Both the position numbers and the translations under genes were made by a program. From the NCBI GenBank assembly GCA_963693285.1, contig OY848917.1, forward strand, positions 22,636,245 to 22,700,244: DNA of 64,000 bases, read 5' to 3'. Positions within the stretch are counted from its first letter, which is position 1. Each line of letters starts with the position of its first letter. Below the pieces are notes generated by a model, which was not told the DNA's origin, did no database searches, and saw only the letters and a list, made by a program, of their open reading frames with translations. Of the stretch, positions 1-11,400 are shown one piece after another. The DNA is from Xestospongia muta. Its lineage: Eukaryota > Porifera > Demospongiae > Haplosclerida > Petrosiidae.

Positions 1-718
1 GATGGAGGGAGATGAGACACATTAAGATTTAAATTTTAACAGTGGCCCAAATGAAGAGGAATACAGTTAACACAGAGCTTGTTAGACTTGGAATATGACA
101 GTAACAGAGTGAGTTGTCTTACATTTTCGGTCCTGCAAGGGTTCTGTTAGGGTTGGGTCTGGCTTGCGAGACTAATTCTTGACTGTAAACATAGTCACTT
201 TGACATTATGTTGGGGGAGGGGCTTGATGCATTCCTTGTAATGTTTAGTCATAAGAGGCTTCTTTTACAAAAACAAGTGAAATCATAAAACTGTACTAAG
301 CATGTTTCTGTTTCACTTTGAATCTAAGCAAGATGTTCTTTAAACTACCACTACGTCAACTCCATTCCCATGAATATTGCTCTAAGAAGTTTTAGCAATC
401 ATTATACTTCCTGTAATGTGGCAGAGCACTACATTATTTAGTATTAAATAATGTAGTGCTTCTGACACATTTCTGTAAGAATTATAATGATTACTAAAAT
501 GTTCGTATAATCATATTACTAATAATATACAGTGTAATTACGTCTTCATTTTGTAGTAATATAATTATATTATTATTAAAAGTTATGAAAAGGCGTTATT
601 ATAAAATTATATTGAAATTGTTGGTGGAAATAAGACTGGCGTGGCTAAACGACCGTTTCCTATATTAAGGAATGTATCTGGTCAGATAGCACAGTTTATC
701 ATACGGCAGCTGTTAAGT
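1..718. other. 5' flank of the S8 protease gene, no gene seen
   Basis: AT-rich non-coding sequence with no convincing exon. It presumably contains the promoter and 5' untranslated region of the protease gene that starts at 719. The only distinct structure is a perfect hairpin at 425-460. An open frame runs in from a GTG at 641, but it lacks an ATG and is better read as 5' leader. Confidence 0.6.
425..460. repeat. perfect 16-bp inverted repeat (hairpin)
   Basis: Arms 425-440 and 445-460 are exact reverse complements, separated by a 4-nt loop (GTAT). It could be a MITE tip or a cruciform in the promoter region. No target duplication was recognised. Confidence 0.85.
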
Positions 719-2044
719 ATGCAACTTAGTACGAGAACTTATCTAACTCTGATTTTAGCATTTCTCTTTGCAGCTGGGGGACAAGCTCGTCGAGTTATAC
801 GTGCTGCTCCTGGAATAGAGACAACAGGTCGCTACATTATTGTGCTAAGACCTGAGACGAGTCATGAGAGATTTGAAGCCATTGCTGAAAAAGTTAAAAG
901 TGAATCATTGATATCTGATATTCACACAGTGGAGGGTCCATTTGCTAAAATGATTGTTACAAAGATATCAGTTGATGAAGCATATAGGGTTAGCCTTAAA
1001 ATATTAATAAAAATAGTTTTATATATAATTATAATTACATTTACAACTGTTTATCAGATAAAAGATCTTGACAATGTTGACTTTGTTGAAGAAGAAACAT
1101 TTGCTAAAGTTTCACTTTTATGGGCACTGGATCGTATTGACCAAGTCAGTCCAGTATTAGATGGTATATTTGAACCTGTAGGAGATGGAGATGGTGTTGA
1201 CATTTACATTCTTGACACAGGTAATGTAAGCATTCATTACAGAGATATTGTATATTGTTTATGTATATAGGTATTAATTATGACCACTGTGAATTTGATG
1301 GTAATAGAGCCTTATATACTGGATATGACCCTGTTGACAATTACTATGAAACTAACCAAAAAGGTCGAGATTGTAATGGACATGGAACTCATGTAGCAAG
1401 TCTTGCTTGTGGAAAACATTATGGAGTCGCCAAAAAAGCTAACTGTTACAGTGTTCGTGTATTAGGATGTCGTGGTTCAGCACCTTGGAGTGTCATCATA
1501 GATGGATTAAACTCAGCTGCTGCAAATATTACTAGTCAAAACCCTCGTCGTGCAGCTATCATCTCCATGTCTTTGGGTGGTGCATCTTCTACTGCAGTAA
1601 ACACTGTGTTAAGCAACATTGTTGATATGGGAATACCGATTGTTGCAGCTGCTGGCAATGATAGAGATGATGCTTGTGATTATAGTCCTGCTAGTGCTCC
1701 AGGAGTTATTACTGTTGCTGGCTCTGCTCAAGGAGATGATGTTTATTACAATACAAATGGTGGCTCTTGTGTTGATATATTTGCTCCTGGCTCTAGTGTG
1801 ATAGGAGCTGATTACAGCTGTAGTGGATGTACATGTACATTAACTCTATCAGGAACATCTATGGCCACTCCATTAGTTAGTGGTGCAGTAGCACTATACT
1901 TACAGGAGCAACCACTACTAAGTCCATCTCAGATTAAGCAAAAACTAACAGAGAATGGTTTAAAAAATGTACTACGTTATAGTTATTTGCCCTATACTTT
2001 ACAAGACTCAACACCTAACTGTCTTTTGCAGGTGTACCATAACA
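719..2044 (+). CDS. subtilisin-like serine protease (peptidase S8, proteinase K type), probably the N-terminal part of a larger fusion
   Basis: Exons 719-988, 1058-1220 and 1271-2044; introns are 69 and 50 nt. The first intron is a multiple of three and stop-free, so it hides in an open frame. The ATG at 719 starts a signal peptide (hydrophobic run LTLILAFLFAAG). An I9-type propeptide follows (GRYIIVLRP to VDFVEEE), then the S8 domain with an intact catalytic triad: Asp in ILDTG, His in GHGTHVAS, Ser in GTSMATPLVSG. The oxyanion Asn is in AAAGND. The protein should be a secreted, self-processing endopeptidase of the proteinase K/PCSK9-like S8A group. The last exon ends at a strong donor (A|GTAAGT, phase 1). 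If unspliced, the frame stops at 2100 and gives a normal-length proteinase K-type enzyme of about 420 aa. The phase match with 4623 suggests instead that it continues into the NIDO/EGF block. The family call is secure; the 3' end is not. Confidence 0.88.
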
Positions 2045-2177
2045 GTAAGTTACATTTTTACAAAATATTGTCAGTATGTATATTTGTGAGGTTTATCTAA
2101 CACTATTGGCTGTTAACTGTAAAATGTTTAGACAACTACTACTTTGTAGAATAGATCAGTGGATTGCTTGAATAAGT

Positions 2178-2183
2178 AATAAA
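2178..2183 (+). terminator. possible polyadenylation signal AATAAA
   Basis: A canonical AATAAA lies about 80 nt after the unspliced stop at 2100. It could end a short, protease-only transcript, so alternative 3' ends (short protease versus long fusion) are possible. The motif is common by chance in AT-rich DNA. Confidence 0.3.
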
Positions 2184-2499
2184 TTATCAAAGGGGCTAAG
2201 CCTCCCTAGCCAAAAAAAGAGACTATAAGCCCCCCTGTGACCTTCCATCAGTTAGCCACAATTTAGAGTAATCTTCGGTATGTATATGCATGTACAATTA
2301 TGAATATATCTTTTGTAGTCTGTGTGTACACATGTCGCTGTAAAAATTAAAAGTTATTTCAACAACATTTTTGTGTGCATAAGTGAATTGCTGTGGTCAT
2401 ACATGGAATCTACAATTTGATGTGAATTACTCACTGTACAATATGTTCGTATTACAAATCAACAAATTATAACGAATGATTGACATAACTTTCGAATTC

Positions 2500-3440
2500 T
2501 ATAGTAATCCAATGATGTAACTACAAGAGTAGTTGGTTAAAGTAACTTATTGCAGTCTAGATCTCATCAATCATTATTTTAGTGTGATAATGATCACATT
2601 AGTGAATGGGTACAAACTTCTTACATTTGTCTTAATTAACAAATATATTTATTAATGTTAACTTTCAAATCATTCCTAGCCAGAGTTAACACTGAGTTAG
2701 TGTTCACTCTCAACGTGAACAGAGTATAGCTGTATATGTGATTTGAAACTCTTTAGTGCATATATATACCATCATTGCAAAACTTTGTGCTTTGTGATAC
2801 AAACTATGTAAGGAATGTCTATGTTATAGTCATTAATTGCATTATTTAACATTATGTGTATAAGAATACAGTAGTATATGACTTAACTTCCTCAATCATT
2901 TGACCTGTTACTAATTGTTGAGTGGTCACTTTGTATGGTCCTGTTGTAGAAATAGAATGTACACTGACCAGAAGAATGACATTACTAGCAAAATGTTAAT
3001 CCACACATTATTAATTGTCTAGATTAAGTGATTATTGTCATCATTGTATAACTTGTTGGTATGTTGTATGGCATTCTTATCCCTAGTAATCCACCAATAT
3101 AAGGTCTAAAAGTGGTTGGTTAAATTAACTTATTAATTTACAGTATATGTACATGTTATATTATACATATATAGTCTCACCAATCATATTCTAGTGTGAT
3201 ATTGATCTCATTAGTGAATTGATCTTATGTTTGTCCTAACTACCACTGTAATTTTTTTCAATACTAACTTTCAAAAGACAAACATCTGCATGAATCTAAC
3301 AATTGGGTAGCTATGTGATCTGAAACTCTTAACTACATATATATGCCAGCTTAGCAACATTCAGTGTCCTTTGACCCAAGCTATGTAAGGAATGCTTGTC
3401 TCATGCCATTATGTCATTGTTTCAATAACCTTTGTCTATA
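2500..3440. repeat. diverged direct duplication, about 360 bp per copy
   Basis: Copy 1 (about 2500-2860) and copy 2 (about 3080-3440) share a series of blocks in the same order: GTAATCCA, a GTGGTTGGTTAAA-like block, TCTAGTGTGATA-TGATC-CATTAGTGAATTG-like text, TGAAACTCTT, and CTATGTAAGGAATG. The copies are clearly related but have drifted by many substitutions and indels. Confidence 0.65.
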
Positions 3441-4117
3441 CAGGATATGATTTAAACATCTGGGTAAGGTTCACTTCAAATATTATTAGCTACCTAGAAT
3501 AACTGACTATAGTCATACATCATTAATACAAGGAAGTAGTAATGAAACATATTTAATCTAATTAGGGAATTTTGTAGTATGTAAGTGTGTTATCAAGTAC
3601 AGAAGGATATCCTATTCATATTTTGAAATAAATATGTAACTGTAGAGGTATATATATATCTCATTATAATTATGACATTGAATTACAAATGAAATTATAT
3701 ACATGAAATACAACGTGCTGTAATGATAATCTATAAACTAGTGTAGGGTACCCCAATTTATTCAAGATCTTTCTTTTGAATGCATGTGATGGTAGTATCA
3801 ACATTTTAATCCTTATTACCCTCACACATAGGACATTGAATAGGTTGCGACTTGCTATTAATCGCAGAGCTCTAGATATATCGTGTTTCCTTCTTAAGAG
3901 TTATACCGTATTCTTTATTTTAATGATATTTACCGAAAATTTGAATCTGAGCACAAATTGCTCTTGCAAGATAAGCTGTCTGATGTTCTTATTGAATTCG
4001 AGGTAAAAGATACAAATTATGAAACTGACCCAAGTTACCACAATAATAAACAACACTGAATAGTGTTTTTGTTTTTTGTTTTTGTTCATATCTGTTAGGG
4101 TATCAAGCATAATGACT

Positions 4118-4164
4118 AGTCATAATATGATTATGATATAATATGTCATAATCATATTATGACT
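4118..4164. repeat. 19-bp perfect inverted repeat
   Basis: Arms 4118-4136 and 4146-4164 are exact reverse complements with a 9-nt spacer. The arms are themselves rich in ATAAT/ATTAT. The origin is unknown; it may be a miniature foldback. Confidence 0.85.
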
Positions 4165-4396
4165 TACAAGGCTAGTACTAATGTACTCAGTTTATAAAGT
4201 AAGATTTGTTTAGTAGAAAACAATATTGTAGTGTTTAGGGTAAAGTAGATAGGTTATATCTTTACCTGACAAGAACACCAGACAAATTGCAAGAACTCAC
4301 ATAATGATTAACATTTCAGCAGATATTGTTATACAAAATACGACATTATTTTTTAACACTTAAGAACAAAATGCATGGTATTATATAGTGTAGTCT

Positions 4397-4438
4397 CCAG
4401 ATGCCCACTCACTAATACATTACCAAGTGGGCATCTGG
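4397..4438. repeat. 13-bp inverted repeat (hairpin)
   Basis: CCAGATGCCCACT at 4397-4409 is repeated in inverted form at 4426-4438. An outer TAGTCT/AGACTA pair (4391, 4443-4448) extends the symmetry imperfectly, as in a very small MITE remnant. Confidence 0.75.
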
Positions 4439-4622
4439 GGATAAGACTAATATATTCTATAGAGACACTTGTACTGGTGGACTGAAATATACACCAGATA
4501 TGATATCATGTTGTAATTAGTGTGTCATTTACACCACCCACGTTCCTGTCTCTTATGCAAGGTTCAATTATTTTTTTCTTTTTTGAAAATATTATTTATG
4601 TCACTGCTAACACATTTTGCAG

Positions 4623-5412
4623 GAACTGAGTTTGAACAGTCTGGATCTGGAACTGGATCTGGAACAGGATCTGAATATTTGACATTCCTTGATCTTAGCC
4701 AACATACCAATGTGTTTAGTAATGTTGATGATGGCTCTAGGTTAATCAAACTTCCTTCTGCATTTCATTTGGGAGGACTCACTTTTCTTAAATCCTATGT
4801 AACATTTATCACTGTTTTTGGAGTATAATACTTTTATTTTTTTGTAGATAAGCTCAAATGGTCTACTTAGTTTTGGAACATCTTTTTCAAACTATTTTCC
4901 ATCACCATTTCCGCTGACATCTGCAGTAGTCATAGCTCCATTTTGGGATGATATCCGATTGACAAATAGAGGGATTGTTGAATATGGAATTGTCACTTCA
5001 GCAAGTAACTCAAATATCATTGATGAAGTGGAAACATTTTTGGAATTAAATCAAAATGTTGAGTTGGAGTTAAATTGGGTTTTAGTAGCAAAGTGGGTGA
5101 ATGTGTGTCCATATGGAAACAGTAATTGTGCTCAAGTAATTTATTCTTTTTTTAAAACAATTGTAACTATTCTTTGTTTATAGACAAACACATTTCAGGT
5201 GGTGATTGCATCTCAAGGAACAACTTCTTATGCTATATTTACTTATAAATGTAATCTTCTGCGATGGACTAGGCACAATGCAGTAATTGGTTATAGTGCT
5301 GGACGTGAATATTTTAACAACCATCCATTATCTAAATCATCAAGAGTTACAGATATTGACTGTCTCAATTATCCATCATCTGTATGGTCAAATATAGTTT
5401 ATAATCTAAATG
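4623..5412 (+). other. NIDO domain 1 with Ser-Gly leader (domain block)
   Basis: Exon 4623-4798 opens with a short Ser-Gly/Thr-Gly run and enters the domain (FSNVDDGSRLIKLP). Exon 4848-5135 carries the core FWDDIRLTNRG and the W-rich strand (ELNWVLVAKW). Exon 5184-5412 carries TNTFQVVIASQGTTSYAIF and RWTRHNAVIGYSAGRE. This is the nidogen extracellular domain pattern. The domain is preceded and followed by phase-1 introns. Confidence 0.88.
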
Positions 5413-8400
5413 GTGAGAAATTTAAAAAAGTTCAACATTTTTGTTCTAAAAATTCTTAAGGGAAAACATGTGGTCCAAAAAGACATTAATTACTTCTTTA
5501 TACATTTCAAATTGCTGTTATTCTAGATGGTTTGGATTAAGTAATTGGATAAGACTAAGTGTTATTACTGATCAGCTGACATGAGTGCACAAAGTAGTGT
5601 CAAAAATGGAAATATATAAAAATCGTTTCGAAAGTAACAATGTACACATATCAGTATTGGGGCCAATAGATACATTTGGTGAGAGACTTACTTCCTTGGT
5701 ACATTTAGCACAATCATCAACTTATCAAACAATTCATTAATATAATGTTTAACTCAGCATCTATGTTCATAGACTCAATTCTTTTTTATCTCAATTATAA
5801 CAATAGGATCACTAAACTAAAACAATTTTAATCCATTACTGTGAGGTTGATATATATGTTTAACAACTAATTAGTATAGTTTTAAAGTTCAAAAGATACA
5901 ATTGATTTGATTTTTGTACTGGTCTTGGACCTATTTTTCCTTACTAGCTAAACAAATGGTTGTTCTCTTATTGCTGATAATTCTATGATTTCACTGTGTA
6001 TGTATAATGATCATGTAATGGTTTATTATAGAAACTTCATTTTTAAATGATTAATAAAAATTTGATGTTTGAGACAAAATAATTTGGTGTACCTTTTAGC
6101 ATTTTAAATTTCATATAGGATCTGGACTTATGTCAGAATCTGGATCTGGGTCTGGGCCTGGACATATCTCAGGATCTGGATCTGGCTCTGGACTTATGTC
6201 AGGATTTATCTCAGGATCTGGGTCTGGTTCTGGCTCAGGATCTGGCATTGATGGTAAGCAATATATTATAATAAATAAAAACTCAATTTTAAGTAGTTTT
6301 TTAATTAAATTTCATGCTATAATTTTAACTTGAGTAATTATTTGTATGTGATAACAGTATTTTAAATAATGATCACTGTATCATAATAGCAACTAAATTG
6401 AAACGTAAAATTTTAGAGTAAAAGCAACAATTAAAGACAATTGTGAGTTTGCTTATATACAGAACAGTGTTGTTTAGGTATTGGGATGAATTTTAGTATT
6501 AGGTTGGTTTGCTATCTACTGTGAATTTAGTTTTAGTTGTCAAGCTTTTTTGAAGTTTAGTTATAGTTGTAGTTTTACCTAAATGTCAGTTTTAGTTTCA
6601 GTATCATAGCTTTTTTAAATAGATATTGTTATCGCATTCCAAGAATGATGACAGGTACAGCAAGAACCATGAACAACAGTCCAAAGGTTATCTTTAAAAT
6701 GGTTCAATGAACACTATAAGGTAGCTAATTAATAGTGACAATTCTTTGAATTGATATCTCCTAATGCATAAGTGAATATCTCACTAAACTAAAGCCAAAC
6801 ATCAAAATTTTTAGTTATAGTTTACATCAGTGAAAAAATAGTATTAGTTTTAGTTTATCAAAATAAATACCTTATTTAAATTAGTTTTAGTTTCAGTTTA
6901 CTGAAACAACACTGATACAGAAGTACCAGCCTTGCAAGTAGGGCCAAATTAAATCACATGTACAAATCAAATACAACATCAATTAGATAAAACAGTATAA
7001 TGATCTAGATAGCACATAATGCTACACCACTCAATCTATAGAAAATTTTATTTGTGTTTGATGAATCTTTCCACTTTTATAAATGGGACAATATGGTAGG
7101 GTTGTTTTGTCCTTTGAGCATGTGTTGTAGTTGGAGTTGAGAGTAGCATGTTGTGGTGTATACAGGTTAAGGTTGTATACTGGAATACTTGTATAGTCAG
7201 TTTCAGTGAATGAGCTTGAATTTACAATTAGGGCTAGGTTGAATTTAGAAGACAAGGTCATTGCTTGAAATGTTAAGGGAGCTTGCCAAGGTCTGGAGAC
7301 CTTAGAGAATCTCTTTTCTTCTTGAAAGAATCATATCGCCAGACCAAATCATTCAAATTTAGCTCTTCCCTCTAGTTTGACAGGTCAGAGTGCAATTTCA
7401 TTTTCATTGTCACTTTCTTCACTTTGACATGTGCTTGTATAAAGTGGTATGTAGCCTTATAAAGTGGTATTATTGTCTTTTCCTTTTCTGTCTGGCCCAT
7501 CAAAGAAAATCTCAGATTTTGCCAATATGTTTGCACATTTTTATGAACAAAGTAAATTAAAACTTTGACCTTACCCAAGTTGATTAACATGCACTAGACA
7601 AACATGTTAGAGGGAATTAAGACATTTCTTAAGGTGTACGTTTTATAGAATGTTGTGCATCTTTGTGGGAACCACCCCAACAGAATCTTTCTCGGACTCA
7701 GGCTAATGTTTTTAAATTGTCAAGGAAACCAAAAGTAGTAGTGTTGCATAGCTGCTGTAAAAGTGCAGATCTGAGTTCCTATGGGAGTATTATAACTATG
7801 GTGTGATTACGTCTCTTGTAGGGGACTCCAATATTCTATATAGAATGCAATTGTGAAGACAGATGCTGTCTCATTGAGACCAGCATGGTTTAGTGCTAGT
7901 CATTGATACTTGCTTTTGTCATTTTATCATAAGTAAATGCCTTGAATATTTAGGCAGCACTTTTTATATCATCTAGTACATTTTTTCTATTTATACTTTT
8001 ACATAATTTTTCTATATTTTATTCATAATAGGTTCTGGATCTGGGTCAGGATTACTCAGTGATTCATTTTTTATTGATCTTGGCTCATACAGAAATGTGT
8101 TTAGTAATGTTGATGATGGCACTACACTTATCAGACTACCTTCGAGCTTTTATTTTGGACAACAAATATTCAGTACTTCATATGTGAGACTTAGACACTA
8201 TAATTATTTTTATTATAATATCAATGTTTAATTCATAATGCAGATAAGCTCAAATGGTCTACTTAGTTTTGGAACATCATTTCCAAACTATTTTCCGTCA
8301 CCATTTCCGCTGACATCTGCAGTAGTCATAGCTCCATTTTGGGATGATATCCGATTGACAAATAGAGGGATTGTTGAATATGGAATTGTCACTTCAGCAA

Positions 8401-11400
8401 GTAGCTCAAATATCATTGATGAAGTGGAAACATTTTTGGAATTAAATCAAAATGTTGAGTTGGAATTAAATTGGGTTTTAGTAGCAAAGTGGGTGAATGT
8501 GTGTCCATTTGGAAACAGTAATTGTGCTCAAGTAAATTATTCTTTTTTAAAACAATTGTAACTATTCTTTGTTTATAGACAAACACATTTCAGGTGGTGA
8601 TTGCATCTCAAGGAACAACTTCTTATGCTATATTTACTTATAAATGTAATCTTCTGCGATGGACTAGGCACAATGCAGTAATTGGCTTTAGTGCTGGACG
8701 TAAATATTTTGAAAATCATCCATTATCTAAAACATCAAGAGTTACAGATATTGACTGTCTCAATTATCCATCATCTGTATGGTCAAATATCATTTATAAT
8801 CTAAATGGTGAGAAATTAATCAGTATATATCAGTACATATAAATATCCAAAGTAATAAAAGCTACAATGCAAGCTTTGGTGCCAAAGGATATACTTGGTA
8901 AGAGATACACTTCCTTATTACAGTTAGTTAACCAAATTATAAATTGTCAACAAGTTCATTGAATTAATAAATGTACACAATCTCAATTATTTTTCACCTC
9001 AATTTTAACTAAGATCAGTGAACTAAAACACTTTTTATCGATCACTGTGAGATTAGTATATATATTAGCAACTAATGGGTATAGTGTTAGAATACAACTA
9101 GTGTGTACTAGGCTTGCTAATAATTACAGTATATAATTATCATGTAATGTTTACTGTGGAAACTTAATCATTTAAATATAGGACCTGAACTTGTCTCAGG
9201 ATCTGGATCTGGATCTGGGTCTAAACCTGGACTTATTCCTGAACCTGGATCTGGCTCTGGCTCAGGATCTAGTATTGATAGTAAGTAATCTAAAAATGTG
9301 CATTAAGCAAGTAACTAAGTCTAGCAGTCAAAGTATCTGATGACAAATTTCATCAAATAAAAAGGTTTATTTTTAAGAAGTTTGAATAATTGTATATTTA
9401 AATATATTGCCACTGACTACAATAGCAAGATCCACTATTTCAAATTTATTTCATTACTATATTAGCTAACCTTTAATAAGTTTTCATTGCAATTCTCAGC
9501 TCAGTGTATAGTTTGAACATTGCATTCAATCAAGCAATAAAATACTTAATGCAAAAGACATAGACAAACATACACAAACTCACATACATAGACATATTTA
9601 CATATAGTGCAAACTATTAGGACTGTACCACATGTCAAACATGCTAGCTTCATATAATTATAAATAAAAATTCAAGAATAAGAAATTAAACATTGAATTG
9701 TGCGTATTGAGATAACTACATGTATTTATATGCAACAATTCAATTAACAATCACAATCATATACCAATGCCTTCGTTTTACAATTTGAAATTAGGCAAAA
9801 GCTTAAATGATCAATGTGTCAAGTGATTTAGCATTAACTATCCATATCAGTTGGTTGTATTCTGATACTACATGTTCAAAATAAGTCACATTCAGAAAAT
9901 ATGAACCTCTGTCAAACCTTTAGACGATTTTGATTAATATTTATCTTTATATTACTTAACAGTGTCACTTGAAGGATCAATGTTACCAACTGTATTACCT
10001 TCATCTACACTATCATTATCTGAAACTGTGTCAATATCACCTTTACTATCATCATCAGAAGAACCATCATCATCATCATCGATAGAACTATCATCATTTA
10101 CATTCTTACCAACTCCATCACCAACTCCAGACATTTGTACAGGTGTTCTACCTTATATTAGTCTAACTAGTCCAATGTGTCTTAGATCAAGTGAGTTCTC
10201 ATCTAGACAAATAAATCCAAAGAGAGGAATTAAAATAGGAGCTACAACTCATACTTCATTGTTTGTAAGTAATTATAATTAGATATTATATATATTTTAA
10301 CATGTAAACTTCAATTGATCAGGTAAACTACAATGGAGTTATATCTTTAAGTAGAAGATTTCTATTTTATCAACCATCTCTGTTTCCTTCCTTAAATCCA
10401 CTTTTAAAGTCTTCTTATGTCTTTGCTCCATTGTGGAATTTTTATGATATAAAAATTTCAGGTAATATTGATGTATAACTTATCAAATATTATAAATAGC
10501 ATATGCAATTTAGTAACCTTAATTCAAAACACTAAGCTTTCAATCCAACTAGTATTATTTACTGCCATCATTTTCATTAATCCTTGTTGCTCACTGCGTG
10601 GGTGACTTACAATACTTGGTTTGTGTGTGACCATCTGTTAACTGGCAATGCAATTTGAACTCCTCTAACTTAGCAATGACAGTGTCTACAGACACAAAAC
10701 TTCACAGAGAAACAGCAAAAGTTAAGTACTAATAAGTCGTTCTAGATAAAAGGGTCTCAATAGAAGACAAAGCTTGAAAAGTCAGAAAGAACTTTCAAAA
10801 AAGCAAAGGAAAAATGGAAGAAATACTTACTTCAATAACTTAAATTACTACTGACATAAAATTCAATTATCTAAAATTTCAAAGTGGAAGTTTTGATAAA
10901 ATGTTTTGTTTTGAAGTTTTGGCTAATTTACTTAACTTCATAGCCTCTTTTGCTAACAGTTGTAGCAGTAAGTATATACATCAAGAAGGAGCTGTTACTG
11001 TAGTGAGACTATCAATATGGTAAATGTTAAAAAAACTATAATAAGTGTACAAAATATACAAACTACTTAGTAAAGAAACAAGTATTTATAAAACTGTCAC
11101 TACCACAGCCAATATGTTATATTGGCACTTGCCACGCCAATTGTTTTAACATAATCTACCATCTGCATCGATTGCATATATAAAGAAGTCTTCATGCTAT
11201 CCTATTGCTTATTTACTCTAAGAATTTATTAGGAAGTTCTCATGCACTGGCAGCATGACAATTGCAAACAAACTAGCATCACTACAGAAACTGTGGCGAG
11301 GGTTCTGCATTTTAGTGCTATTCATTAAGTAGTATAGTAGTGTATTTGTTATACAATTCAATGCTAATTAATGCACTTGTTACAAATAACTATGACTGCA

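Larger units (their letters stand above)
2101..4622. other. non-coding stretch: long intron of the proposed fusion, or intergenic
   Basis: No exon was recognised. It holds a diverged direct duplication (about 2500-2860 versus 3080-3440), a 19-bp inverted repeat at 4118-4164 and a small hairpin at 4397-4438. No signal-peptide exon for the downstream adhesion block could be found here, which supports reading this as an intron (2045-4622). Confidence 0.6.

Noticed and set aside
641..718. Extension of the protease N-terminus to an upstream GTG at 641
   Set aside because: A eukaryotic start should be ATG; the ATG at 719 directly begins a good signal peptide, whereas the extension would bury it.
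2045..2100. A tiny intron 2045-2073 followed by a last exon to the stop at 2100
   Set aside because: It would be about 29 nt, shorter than any other intron in the window, so either read-through to 2100 or splicing to a distant exon is preferred.
4520..4828. Open frame across the first NIDO exon with a hydrophobic N-terminus, as a possible separate start
   Set aside because: It begins with GTG, runs through a clear TTTTGCAG acceptor, and its hydrophobic part is intronic poly-T translation.
5413..5459. Extension of the first NIDO block past 5412 to the stop at 5459
   Set aside because: A GTGAGA donor in phase 1 at 5413 matches the phase-1 acceptor at 6119; the extra residues are intron translation. 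The same applies at 8808.
9952..10134. Minus-strand Asp/Ser-rich open frame
   Set aside because: It is the antisense shadow of the Ser-rich spacer exon on the plus strand.
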